Assembly (NCBI RefSeq): GCF_032118995.1 | Contig: NC_092657.1 | Location: 9,921,391 to 9,985,390, forward strand | DNA length: 64,000 nt | Origin: Asterias amurensis | Taxonomy: Eukaryota > Echinodermata > Asteroidea > Forcipulatida > Asteriidae | Direction: 5' to 3' | Part shown: positions 46,863-57,469 of the stretch, in pieces | Numbering within the stretch: position 1 is the first letter of the stretch | How the letters are laid out: each line of letters opens with the position of its first letter | Made by a program: the position numbers and the translations under genes | The notes under the pieces: model-generated | The model's database searches: none | Told to the model about the DNA's origin: nothing | The model's input: only the letters and a program-made list of their open reading frames with translations

Positions 46863-47261
46863 CAATATGGCCTTTCTACATTATCTTTGTAACTTTTTTT
46901 GCACTGTGTTCAGCTGTGATCTGTGAGTACCCCCAGATCTTGGGTCACAAATACTCACGCGCTCTCGGGATTTTCACAGCATGCGCTCAACTACCTGAAG
47001 GAGAAGAGTTTATCTGGAGACGTGTCTGTTTTTGTCACTTTTTTGCAAGCTTTTATTACTTTGCACTGTATCTTGGCCATGGCTAAATAATTCACTATTC
47101 CATGACAAAGTAACTTTTACAGAAATAACAAAGGTCATAAGTAATATCCTACTTCTGTCAACAGAAGCACTCGAGTACAAGAAATAGTACAAGTGTTACA
47201 GTGTTTGCTATTATTATCGCTATGTTCAAGTAAACAGGTGGCGGCGTTGGTGATTTATAGC

Positions 47262-47825
47262 ATGCACCTCAACTAGCATGTTGAGTACGATCAGGGGTTG
47301 AAGAGAGCTTTCGGGTACGTCGACTTGGGTTATCTGGGCGAAGAAGACAGCGAAGAGGTAGCTAGAGAGGCCCTGGTCATCATGCTTTTTGGCCTGAAAG
47401 GTCACTGGAAGATTCCAGTTGCCTACTTCCTAGTCAATGGCATAACATCATCCTTACAAGCAGGCATTGTGAGAGACACAATAACCAGATGCAAAGCCTT
47501 CCATTTACGTTTGCTTTCAGTTTGCGATGGAAACTAAACATAACATCAAGTGGATGAAGCTCTTTGGGGCTGGGTTCGAGAAAGACCATATAGATCCTTT
47601 CTTTGAGAACCCTGCAGATCCGGGCGCATCTGTTTATGCATTCCTTGACCCCCCCTCACATGATCAAGCTGATATAAAACCTGCACAAGTTTAAGGCAGT
47701 CACGTGGCCTGGACATGGACTCATCCGCTGGGAAATGCTGCAACGAGCCGACAACCTCCAAGATGAGCACCAACTTCAAAGGCAATATAAACTCACAAAG
47801 AGTTGGGCTGATTATCATGATTAAA
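47262..47825 (+). pseudogene. P-element / THAP9-type transposase fragment (RNase H-like domain)
   Basis: First frame: LKRAFGYVDLGY, EEVAREALVIMLFGLKGH, WKIPVAYFLVNGITSS, KAFHLRLLSVCDGN (47298-47537). A second frame has MKLFGAGFEKDHIDPFFEN and PADPGASVYAFLDP (about 47550-47655); a third has CHMIKLI, then PGHGLIRWEMLQRADNLQ (about 47660-47790). This is the P-type order: G(Y/F)VD.G, EALV.M..GL...WK.P.GYF, L.CDG, DPFF..P.DP, Y..LD..HM.KL+RN, I.W..+..L. The VD and the LD/CH positions are catalytic in this family. Two frame changes and stops break it; N-terminal THAP and C-terminal parts are gone. Confidence 0.8.
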
Positions 47826-47829
47826 AATA

Positions 47830-48535
47830 AAAATAAAACTTGGGTCGCGTGATTGTTCTAAGAGTGGTACAAACAATCACGTGACTTTCCGGGCTAGTTT
47901 TACTTCCAGCCGTCAAAAGTAACTTACCAAACCAAATTTAAATCTCTTTTTTACACAAATCATGAACGAGTAATTGACGAAAAAGTTCATGAATTCCAAT
48001 AATCGCTACAAAACGTAAATAATGGTGAAAAATGTAACGCAAAAGATGTGCATTCAAAGAATCCGTGTAACGGAAGTTTGTTATATGGCCCACGGCGTGG
48101 AGCAAACGGAGTGTAAGCCTCGGGGCATGTCACGTACCGCACGTGCCGTGTTTAGCTTGCGGGTCTTGCCGTGAGCTTGAGAGGGGTTGGGAGTACATGT
48201 TTGTCAGTCGGTACACCTCGTGTCGAATCCGTTTTTTTTTCTTATGAATGCAACGTTCCAATAATATGCTGTTTTGTTTCATGGCTCCTAATTTCTTTTC
48301 AGGTAACAATTAAATAGATTGATGTCAAAACGTAGGAATACCGCATTTTGTTATATTATAAGTGTTATTGTGCGAGTAGCTTTAAAAATGTTTTATGAAG
48401 AAAAAAAAGATTACAAAAACAGATCGAAAAAAAGAACAGGTGAATACTAATTTTCTATAAAAGGTTCTCTCAAAGCATAAATTCTCTCAAAGCATAATTT
48501 TTTCAAAAAAATATTTTTAATTCTTTGAATGAAGT
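47830..48535. other. No gene recognised
   Basis: AT-rich sequence with A and T runs; no supported feature. Confidence 0.4.
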
Positions 48536-48539
48536 GTTA

Positions 48540-49440
48540 TTTTTCAAATTGTTGAGGTATTATTTGGTTACGTTCCAAGCTATGCTGCTACTCAGCTACG
48601 GTTACGTTCCTTCAAGTTACCCTTTAATATCAAAAGGTACCTTTTCAAGCCAAGTCAAGCTACACTTATGTTCCATATGCAGCTACGCTCACCTTCCAAG
48701 ATATGACGTTCCAAGCTACGCATACATTCCAAGTTTTTGCTTGCTTACGTTCCTGCTCAATTTACGCTATAATTATAAATTATGACAGGCACACTTTCAA
48801 TCCTGACTGAAGTTACGTTTGCATTCTATACGCAGCAAGGTTTAAGCTCCAGGATATCCAGCTACGCTTTCGTTCCAAGATATGCTAACGTTCCAAAAAA
48901 AAGGTTACAAAACTTCACAGCTTCTCAGCTATGCTTACATTGCAAGATACTCTTACGTTTGTATCAAGCTACCCTATAATAACAAAAGGTATGCTTTCAA
49001 TCCTGAGTCAAGTAACGCTTACGTTCAATACGCAGCTACGTTTCTGTTCCAATATATCCTGCTACGCTTACCTTCCAAGATATAACGTTCCAAGCTACGC
49101 TTTCAATCCAAGTTTTATGCTTACGTTCCTTCTCAGGTTACGCTTTTATTACAAAAGATACGCTTTCAATCCTGAGTCAAGTTTTGCTTACGTTCCTACG
49201 CAGCTACGTTTACAATCCAAGATACCCAGCTACGCTTACGTTCCAAGATATGCTGACATTCCAAAAGATATTGTTACATTCCAAGCTACACAGCTACTCA
49301 GCTTCAATCCATATATATTATTTAGGTTCGTTACGCTATAATCAAAAAATTTCGCTTTCAATCCCAAGTCAAGCAAGGCTTACGTTTCAAGATTTGCAGC
49401 TACGCTTACGTTTCAAGATACATTCTCACAGGGACACTTT
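48540..49440. repeat. Higher-order tandem array
   Basis: Short words AGCTACGCTTACGTTCC and AAGATATG recur throughout, grouped in about five larger units of 150-200 bp that each start with a (A)nGGTAnnCTTTCAATCCTGAGTCAAG phrase (about 48633, 48786, 48984, 49154, 49345). Two plus-strand frames stay open across long parts of it because the unit lacks stops there, giving Tyr/Ser/Leu-rich reads; I treat them as by-products. Confidence 0.85.
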
Positions 49441-49569
49441 TGAATCCCTCACGATTCCCTTCCCCCACCCGAGATTAAAAAATTGTTTCACTGTGAATAA
49501 CATGGCCCATTGATCCGTCAGTTTCATCTGTTTAGCAAACAATACTGCGTACAAAATTTGGCTGGTATC

Positions 49570-50150
49570 AGTTTCTGCTGTGCAATACTATTTTGTGCTA
49601 AGAACATTTCTGTGCCTCTGAGAGGCACCTCTGACTGCTACTGTTTGTGTCCTTCCCGTCAGGAACGATGTTAATCCATCTATGTATTTCCCTCGATATC
49701 CATAGCCTTGTAGCTTGTTAAGTAGCATTCTATGCGGCACTGAATCAAAGGCCTTCTGGTAGTCCAGAAAAATTACGTTCACAGGGTTATCTTCGTCTAA
49801 GTTGCCCGTGATGTCCTTTAGGGTCGTCAAAAGATTAGTGAGGCAGGACTTGCCCTTCATGAAACCATGCTGACTGTCCCCAAAAATGCCCATGTCGCTT
49901 GCATGTTTAAGCATGTTTTCTAATATGATGGTTTCCAGTATTTTGAATGGTATGCAAGTAAGGCTGACAGGCCTATAGTTTCTGGCTTTTGTCCTTGCAC
50001 CTTTCTTGAAATTGGAGTCACCCTTGCCGTCTTCTACCTTGGGAAGCTCCCGAGAGTCCACCGACTTTCTGAAGATGATAATGCCAACTGCCACCTCATG
50101 ACTGCACTCTTTCAACACCTGAGGGTGGGTGTATTTGGTCTTGCCCGGGG
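49570..50150 (-). mobile_element. CR1-like LINE reverse transcriptase fragment
   Basis: Minus strand: VLKECSHEVAVGIIIF, KKGARTKARNYRPVSLTC, FKILETIILENMLKH, SQHGFMKGKSCLTNLL, VIFLDYQKAFDSVPHRML, FLTGRTQTVAVRGAS. The series NYRPVSLT, QHGF..G.SC.TNLL, FLDYQKAFD(S/T)VPH.+L is the RT of CR1/Rex-type LINEs. It is open for 176 codons from ATG 50118; residues upstream of it (HP.VLKECS) show it began earlier. It stops before the catalytic YADD box. Confidence 0.9.
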
Positions 50151-50201
50151 TATTTATATGGTTTCAATGCTTCCAATGTTCCTAGAATTAATATCTTGAA
50201 C

Positions 50202-50600
50202 TAAAGGAACACGTTGCCTCGGATCGGTCGGGTTGGTCTTTGAAAAGCGTTTCTAACCGTTTGTTATGAAATGCATATGGGTAGAAAGATCATATAAAAG
50301 TAGAATACAATGATCCACACAAACATGCCTTTAAATTGCACGGTTTTCCTTTTACCTCGTCGTCGACGAACCCGGTCGGCCAGTTATGGGAGTCAAATTT
50401 TTGACTCCCATAAATGGCCGACCGTGTTTAGTAGTTCGCACAGTAGAAGAAAAACCAAGCAATTTTGAGGCAAATTTGTGTGGATCATTGGATTCTACTT
50501 TTATAACATCTTTCCAACCCTACGCATTTTATAACAAACGGTTACAAACACTTTCTATAGACCAACTCGTCCGATCCAAGCCAACAACGTGTTCCTTTAA
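50202..50600. repeat. TTAA-ended MITE, family A, copy 3 (complete)
   Basis: Left end CTAAAGGAACACGTTGCC, right end ACGTGTTCCTTTAA; central palindrome ATGGGAGTCAAATTTTTGAC then TCCCAT. The two halves pair over almost the full 400 bp. The best preserved copy in the window. Confidence 0.85.
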
Positions 50601-50939
50601 ACTATCTTTATCGACTTGTTCTTACATGTTGGGTATTTCACCAACCTGTTAATTACCACAATGGCATTTTACCGCAAATCACGTGCCATTTTGATGATTT
50701 GTTTGTACAGCAACCATCTCTACAAAAACATAATTTTTGATTCTACAGCCCTAAATTGCGTAAACAGTGAGCCGGTGTGTCCCTTAAAAAAAGACAAAAG
50801 CAAAAGTGATAATAATTATCTAGCTATTATATATATTTGGTTTGCGGTAACACCATGTTTGTATATCTACTTGCCAGGTAGAATTGGACTACTGGACTAC
50901 TACTTAAGCGATCGTAATAACTGTACTGCCGCGGAGTCA

Positions 50940-51000
50940 GTTCGGAGTTGGTCTCAACGTTTCGACTAGCTTGGATCTAGTCATCGTCAGGAGACTGAAG
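50940..51000 (-). mobile_element. Penelope-type tail fragment, copy 3, with hammerhead-like core
   Basis: Minus strand: CTCCTGACGATGACTAG, loop ATCCAA, GCTAGTCGAAACG, TTGAGACC. CTGACGA fits CUGANGA; GACTAG and CTAGTC pair as helix II with one extra base, then GAAAC. It abuts the palindromic array that starts at 51003. Confidence 0.55.
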
Positions 51001-51002
51001 AG

Positions 51003-51790
51003 GTTCATGGTTTATAAACCATCCAAAAACGTGCACTGAGAAATCATGGTTTAAAAACCATAAAAAATGTGCACTCAGAAATCATGGTTTACAAACCATA
51101 AAAGTGTGCACTCACAAATCATGGTTTATAAACCATATAAAACGTGCACTCACAAATCATGGTTTACAAACCATAAAACCTATACATGTATGATCGTCAC
51201 AATTAAACCTCCTTCCCAATTCTGATCGGTTCCCTATTCCCCCATGCCACGTGCGAGCCAGCAAAGATGCAATGCACCGTCACGCTGTGATCAATGCACC
51301 GTGTGTGTCATGCTGCCAGCTATAGCAAGCATTCAGAGCTAATATTGCATCAGCATTATACAACAGGTGCATTGAACACAGCTTGACACACATGGTGCAT
51401 TGCATCATTGCTGGCTCGCACGTGGCATGGGGGAAATGGGAACCGATCAGAATTGGGAAGGAGGTTTAATTGAGACGATCATGTAGGTTTTCATGGTTAG
51501 TAAACCATGATTTCCGAGTGCACACATTTTATGGTTTGTAAACCATGATTTGTGAGTGCACGTTTTTATGGTTTGTAAACCATGATTTCTGAGTGCACAT
51601 GTTTATGGTTTGTAAACCATGATTTGTGAGTGCACATGTTTATGGTTTGTAAACCATGATTTGTGAGTGCACGTTTTTATGGTTTGTAAACCATGATTTG
51701 TGAGTGCACATTTTTTATGGTTTGTAAACCTTGATTTCTGAGTGCACATTTTTTATGGTTTGTAAACCATGATTTCTGAGTGCACGTTCA
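51003..51790. repeat. Fold-back element: macro-palindrome with arrayed palindromic units
   Basis: Left array (51003-51180): about five units with a (T)ATGGTTTATAAACCAT palindrome and GTGCACTCAC. Centre: left arm 51185-51318 and right arm 51365-51485 are inverted copies (for example ATTAAACCTCCTTCCCAATT against AATTGGGAAGGAGGTTTAAT, GCCACGTGCGAGCCAGCAA against TTGCTGGCTCGCACGTGGC-type). Right array (51490-51790): about nine units in the opposite orientation, ATGGTTTGTAAACCATGATT, TGTGAGTGCAC. Unit length 31-37 bp. Confidence 0.9.
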
Positions 51791-51869
51791 CAGGCTGATG
51801 CTAGCATCCGTGGTACTTGAAAACTTCAAAGAATTTGGCATGACAAATACGTAACACAAAAAACAAAAC

Positions 51870-52327
51870 TGCGGCTCGTGAATGCACTGGTTTATCCAGT
51901 TCTTTTATACAGCGCAGCAGCCTGGACCATCAGGAAAGCAGACCAAAAGAAGTTAGAAGCTTTCCAAATGCGCTGCTTGCGCAAAACCCTGAACATCTCC
52001 TGGCAAGACAAGGTGCGAAATGAAGAGGTGTGGAGGAGAGCGTCAGCTGGTGGTAACCCACCAGAGTTGATCACTTCACGCATCCACAAGATCCGACTTT
52101 CCTGGTTTGGCCACATAGTGAGAATGAAAAACAGCAGACTTCCAAAATGCATCCTTCTTGAAACAGTAACTGGAAAAAATAGACGGGGTAGGCCTCGGAA
52201 GAGGTGGGAAAACGACATTATCATGAACAGCACCTTCTACCTGGAACATCGAAGAGCGCAAGATAGGCAAGAGTGGAAAAAGAAAATTCGTGGAGCCAAC
52301 GTCCTGCGGGATACGGTGCAAGATTGA
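51870..52327 (+). mobile_element. LINE C-terminal domain fragment inside the palindromic array
   Basis: Open frame of 149 codons: LVYPVLLYSAAAWTIRK, KLEAFQMRCLRKTLNISW, DKVRNEEVWRRASAGG, KIRLSWFGHIVRMKN, RLPKCILLETVTGK, RRGRPRKRWENDI. This is the region behind the RT domain of LINEs (FQ.RCLR.IL.I.W.D..RN..V, RL.W.GH..RM, RRGRP..RW.D). Array units continue right after it at 52330, so the LINE entered the array. Confidence 0.85.
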
Positions 52328-52329
52328 TT

Positions 52330-52400
52330 GATTGAAACCATGATTTCTGAGTGCACGTTTGTATGGTTTATAAACCATGATTTGTGAGTGCACATTTTTT
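52330..52400. repeat. Continuation of the palindromic array
   Basis: Two units (AAACCATGATTTCTGAGTGC and TATGGTTTATAAACCATGAT) between the LINE piece and the next insertion. Confidence 0.85.
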
Positions 52401-52411
52401 ATGGTAATTGT

Positions 52412-53905
52412 AGCCTTGATCAAGGCTGTTGACGTACTGTTCCCCGGCCCGGTTCGCTGCACACGCATGCAGTGCATACACAAATGTACATTACCATACA
52501 TTGTACAGCGAGAATAGTATAGCGTAGTCGTGAGTACGGTCGTGTCTTTCTACTTTCAACCTCGCACACGTGGCTCAAACAACAGCCTTGATGGGTTTGT
52601 AAAGCTTTATCGGAATTCCGATAAAAGGGTATTCATGATGTGGGCGTGTCATTCTAAACATTGGCCAATCACAGGCGCGATTGAGAATGACGTATTACTG
52701 CAAGCAATCATGCCACGTCCATGCATGCATGCGTGTGTGTGTGTGTGTGTACGCTGTACGCTAGCTGTATGGACATGTACTGTAATACGTGCTTTTTATA
52801 GCAGTGTCGGGAGCGTGGTGTGTATATTAGCTATGATTGTAAGGGGTCTGAATGCGCTGCCGGACGGGTGAGCCGGACAAGACTTGCCCGGACGGTAATG
52901 GTGTTGAACAACTTCGAACAACTTCCGTTGTCTTGCGTTTCATTATAACACGAGGACTAGCATCATAATTACAACGTAGCTGGTAGATTTGTCCCTGAAT
53001 TGAAAGCTGCTGTACTATAAGTGTAACGTTGTAGTGTAGTACTAGTAGTATGGCAAGAGTTAGTTTATGAAATTGAACTTTACTTGTAGTACAACACATA
53101 TTTTCGATCCCCAACTTTGATTTACCGCGAGAAACGTAATAAATAATATATGTCTACATTAAGACAAAATAAACAGCTGGGTTTCTTATCTCATCTGGTC
53201 TGTGTTTGTGCTTCAAGGGGATGGGGTGTGTTGTACTGTCATATGCCCAACACCTAAGAATTCTTACCAAGTAGCCATCTTGCCGGAAACCCATGACACC
53301 TGGATACTTTTTTAACCTTTCTCAAACACATTTCACATGTTCTAATTTTCTTCCTTCTATTTCTAAACCCATGATTGATGCATTAAACGCGGTTGTTATA
53401 TTTTGTTGAAAGTTTCTGTAGTTGTGTTGCAAATTATACACCACTGATTTCCAGCGACTTACTGTTTTGTTTTACTAGTAGGGATTTCTCCCTCGCCCGC
53501 CGCCATTGCAACTACAACCACGGTTTGTTTACAATAACGTCGACGAGCACGTGTGTGCGAGTGCTTGCAGAACGTTGTGATTGACATCGCAGCGAGAGTT
53601 TATAGGTCAACCAACAACCAATGAGAACGGGTTGTTAGTAAACATTACCATAATGAGCTCCGCCCTAAATTTTGGCAGATACAAAACCATCAAGGCGCTA
53701 CTTAGGAAGTACCCATGTACCGTAAGTGTACCGTATACAGATGGTACATGTACATGTACATGTACATGTACAGTACGTATGTGTGTACATACGCTGTATA
53801 CGTATTATATGCACTGTGTTATGTATGGGGGTGCACTGGTGGAATTCAGTGATGGGGACTGGGATTTTGCAGATTGCGGCTGGCTGTAGCGCCTTGATCA
53901 AGGCT
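52412..53905. mobile_element. 1.49-kb element with palindromic 16-bp terminal repeats and 11-bp target duplication
   Basis: Left end AGCCTTGATCAAGGCT (52412-52427), right end CGCCTTGATCAAGGCT (53890-53905); each end holds the self-complementary GCCTTGATCAAGGC. The target ATGGTAATTGT stands on both sides (52401-52411 and 53906-53916) and belongs to the array unit. No transposase frame is evident; the interior has a (GT)n run at 52733-52750 and TACATG repeats at 53743-53772. Duplications of 9-11 bp are usual for MULEs, but the family is open. Confidence 0.75.
53743..53772. repeat. TACATG microsatellite
   Basis: Five uninterrupted TACATG/GTACAT units followed by related TACGTATG words. Confidence 0.9.
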
Positions 53906-53916
53906 ATGGTAATTGT

Positions 53917-54430
53917 AAACCATGATTTGTGAGTGCACACTTTTTATGGTTTGTAAACCATGATTTGTGAGTGCACATTTTTATGGTTTGTAAACCATGA
54001 TTTGTAAGTGCACATTTTTTATGGTTTACAAACAACGTTTTTGAGATGTGTAAATTTTCATGGTTTATAAACCATGGTTTTTAAGATGTCTCGATTTTCA
54101 TGGTTTATAAACCATGTTTTTTAAGAAGTCTCGATTTTCATGGTTTATAAACCATGATCACTAACCATGATTTTATGTTTCATTTGTTATCGTTTATTAA
54201 CCATGATTTGTTAACCCCGATTTTTATTCTTCAATTTTCATGGTTTACAAACCATGTTTTTTAGATGTCTCAATTTTCATGGTTTATAAACCATGATTTA
54301 TAAACCATGAATTTGATGCTTCAGTTTTTATGGTTTATTAACCATGTTTTTAAGATGCGTACATTTTCTTGGTTTATTAACCACGATTTGTAAATGTTTT
54401 GTGTATGTTCATGGTTTGTAAACCCTAAAC
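53917..54430. repeat. Palindromic array, distal part
   Basis: Units continue in the right-array orientation. From about 54030 the spacer changes from TTGTGAGTGCACATTT to TTTTTAAGATGTCTCGATTT, so a diverged subfamily with the same TTTATAAACCAT core takes over and fades by 54430. Confidence 0.85.
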
Positions 54431-54434
54431 TTAT

Positions 54435-55085
54435 ACACAACAAATACTTTACTGGTATGTTAACCATAACAGCATTTGGCAACAGTTTCAATGGTTTACA
54501 TCTAATTGCTGTAAACAATGGTAAAAACATGCCTTAATGGACAACGGCGCCCCATAGTATACCTTCACTTCAGAACAAGCAAAGTACAAAATTCAAATGT
54601 ACAATGGTAAAGGCGCACTAAAGCAAAATGACTGATTATGAACGACAAAGTGTGGCAACTAAAACGAATTGGTGACAAACGTCAAATTTATTAAAATAGT
54701 TTGCCAAACTTATAATAATTCGAAAAGGCGAGGCGGGGGAAACATTTCCGTACAAAGAGTCATTTGACATGATTAAAATTAGAAATTGGGTTCATTCCTT
54801 GTCAACAACTAACAAATAAATTGTTCTTCTTTTTGTGTCATGTACATGTGTGCTTGGAATTGCCCATACGCGTATTCCGAAATAGCATCGCTTGACCAAG
54901 AATTTAATTTGATCGACAAGGCAAAAACGCGACGTTTGTCTTGATCACGACCACCGCTTTGAAAAAAGTTTGCGCTACGTGGCAAATTCATCCAACTTTT
55001 TGAGTTTGACAAGTTATGCCAAAGTTCACCGAGAAACCTTCTGATAATTGTATTTTTACAAGAGTAATATGCGAAAAAATATGTC
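54435..55085. other. No gene recognised
   Basis: No supported ORF or repeat. Confidence 0.4.
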
Positions 55086-55087
55086 GG

Positions 55088-55252
55088 ACGATGGGGGTGT
55101 TGGATCATAGCGGTGTCGGATTATAGGTCCATTTGTCGGAACATAGGGGTGTTTGAACATAGGGGTGTCGGATTATAGTGGTGTCGGAAGATAGGCCAAT
55201 TGTCAAATAATAGGGATGTCGGAACATAGGGATGTCGGAATAAAGGTGTGTA
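55088..55252. repeat. Minisatellite, 15-19-bp units
   Basis: About nine units of the form ACATAGGGGTGTCGG with variants ATTATAGTGGTGTCGG and AAGATAGG. Confidence 0.85.
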
Positions 55253-55626
55253 ACCGGGCTTTTCATACCAAATTCTTTACAAGCGTACGCGATTGCTAAT
55301 GCCAAACAGACAATGTTTTCCTGCTTGATCGAGATAAGGTACTACTTTGAGAAGTCTTCCAAGCACCACTATATAATGAAAGGAGTGCAGACCTTATGCG
55401 GTACAGCAAACCACAAATAAATGAGAGCATGTATGGAAAGAATTACTATGTCTTGAAAAAGTCCTGAACCGATTTTTGGAGCAAAGGGCCAGCTAGAATA
55501 CTTTAATGGGGAAGCTGGCCGTGGGTCAAAATAAATACAGATAAATAGGTTTCAAGTCAACCGAAGAAACATTAAAGCAATACAGCAGGAACATATGGTA
55601 AACAGACTGTAAGATTTCCGTGTTAA

Positions 55627-55944
55627 ATGAGCAGCAGTGTCTCCAGTAAGACAACTGTTGTAGACTCTACAAAGGGAAGTGCGGCAGATTCCGTGAACAA
55701 CAAACCCACCGAGGTTCTAGGTTCAAAAAGCAGCATCGGATTTGCTAGGGCAATAGGAGCGTATAAAGTCCCCATAAAGAAAACTGAAGCAATATTTATT
55801 TTATTTTACATCTTCGGACATAACTCTTTGTTGGCAGGGGCCTTCAAGGGTAAGGCAAAAGTTTTAAAAACTGTCATCAAAGCGATGTGCCCTCCCTACT
55901 TCATTGCAATGCGACTATGTGATAAGCACACTTCCATTAAATAA
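55627..55944 (+). CDS. Unassigned ORF, 105 codons
   Basis: MSSSVSSKTTVVDSTKG, then SSIGFARAIGAYKVPIKK, IFILFYIFGHNSLLAG and AKVLKTVIKAMCPPYF. One hydrophobic stretch. Protein-like but not recognised; lies 1.5 kb upstream of, and in the same orientation as, the EnSpm-like relic. Could be chance. Confidence 0.2.
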   Translation: MSSSVSSKTTVVDSTKGSAADSVNNKPTEVLGSKSSIGFARAIGAYKVPIKKTEAIFILFYIFGHNSLLAGAFKGKAKVLKTVIKAMCPPYFIAMRLCDKHTSIK

Positions 55945-55949
55945 TTGAC

Positions 55950-57465
55950 TGCTGGAAATGAAAATTATTATCTGCTGAAAATGCAAGTGTCCATATTATC
56001 ATGAAACGACTGGAAATTATTTTCATATCCATGTCTTGCGTTGTGAAAAGATTCCTTTTTATGGAGAAAAAATTGGATGAGGTGGAAAAGAAACTGGTGA
56101 AAATTGGATGGAAATTGGCAAAACTTTAGACAAAGCTAACAGTCAGCTGAAGGGAACAAATCTTTCGAAGTGTACATGTAGCAGTGGCGTGCTGGTAGAG
56201 ATCACACCTTTCATAGGAACACATCATTAACAGGTGCTCCAAATTATGCATTTATTCCACGCAAGTTTGTACCCAAGATGTTTAAGATTGTATTATGTTT
56301 TCAATTAGTTGGCTTTTGTAACTGATAGTTTTAATCGTAATCGTATACGACTGGACTGGAAAAGGCATCTGACTTGACCTGACTCAACCAAGAAATGACT
56401 GGAAATCACTTGACTGGAAAAGACTTGACTCGTCTTATTGTGACTGAATACTACATGATTTGACTTGATTTGTGACTCAACCTGTTTGTGCCCCAATGCC
56501 CGATATTTGGATCGATAATTTGTTTTAAACATCAGTAACATTTCAATATGTAACTACTTTCATTTCAGCATTTTTTTCTTAAATAACAGACCAAGTACAA
56601 TTGGCTAGAACACCACCATCAATCGTCATGATGACCATGTGCCCGAAACTTCATCACCAGACAGTGAAGATAGTGTGCAAGAAGGTACACGGGGGAAAAT
56701 AATATTGTTTTGAGTTGTTACCCTTACACTTATACATTGTGTTATTGCAGTCCGAGGTCCTGTAAGTGAAACAATTGCAGGGGTACTACCGTACTCGGCA
56801 CTTCTTGTTGGCAACCGATATATAAAAGGAAGAAAACTGGTAAGAAACAAAATTGTGAAGATCACAGATTTACATAAAACTTGTACGGTGTAGTGATGTT
56901 AGTTGAAAACATCCCTCAACAAATTTCTGTCTGAAATGTCATACTTGATGGGAAATCAATCCAACTTCCAAATTTAACCTATGTGAGTTCATTCAGAACT
57001 GCAGATGACCAAAGGGCAGAATTCCATGTCATCAATCGACTCATGCATAAGAATAATTTACCATTGCTCGATCGACTGATTGCTGCGCGACCAAAAGATC
57101 TTTCAGTAGTGCTGCGCGATTGGTTGATCGAGCAGAGTGACCAAGTGCCCAACATTTGCACTAAAAATGAGGGATTGTTCGACAATACGGAACGCATTGT
57201 TTAATATTGCAAAAAATTTCGTCTTCCTGGACAAAGCAAAGAAAAGTAATATGTCTTGTAAATCAACGCTTGCAAGAAAATGTAGTTCTGACAATTTTAA
57301 CAGTGAGCAGGTCTGTGCTGCACCATATAAAATGTTAATTCAGATATAATGAAATCAAGAGACAATAAATGAAATCAGGAGACAATTAGATCTGCGTCAG
57401 TCTGATAACTTTCTGGATAATGCCTCTGGGCTCTGTTAATGAAAGTTTTGACTGAGAAATTTCTG
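55950..57465. other. No recognised gene
   Basis: Contains a repetitive stretch of GACTTGACT/GACTGGAAA words (56340-56480). A plus-strand frame at 56983-57204 (INRLMHKNNLPLLDRLIA, LSVVLRDWLIEQSDQV) looks protein-like but matches nothing I know. Confidence 0.35.
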
Positions 57466-57469
57466 ATAA

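Noticed and set aside
50386-50652. ORF across a MITE and a similar one at 54-308
   Set aside because: Both are produced by the family A MITE and are not conserved as proteins.
51490-54430. Looks like a CRISPR array (about 30-bp palindromic repeats)
   Set aside because: Spacers are not unique but part of the repeated unit, unit length varies, orientation flips across a centre, and the context is eukaryotic.
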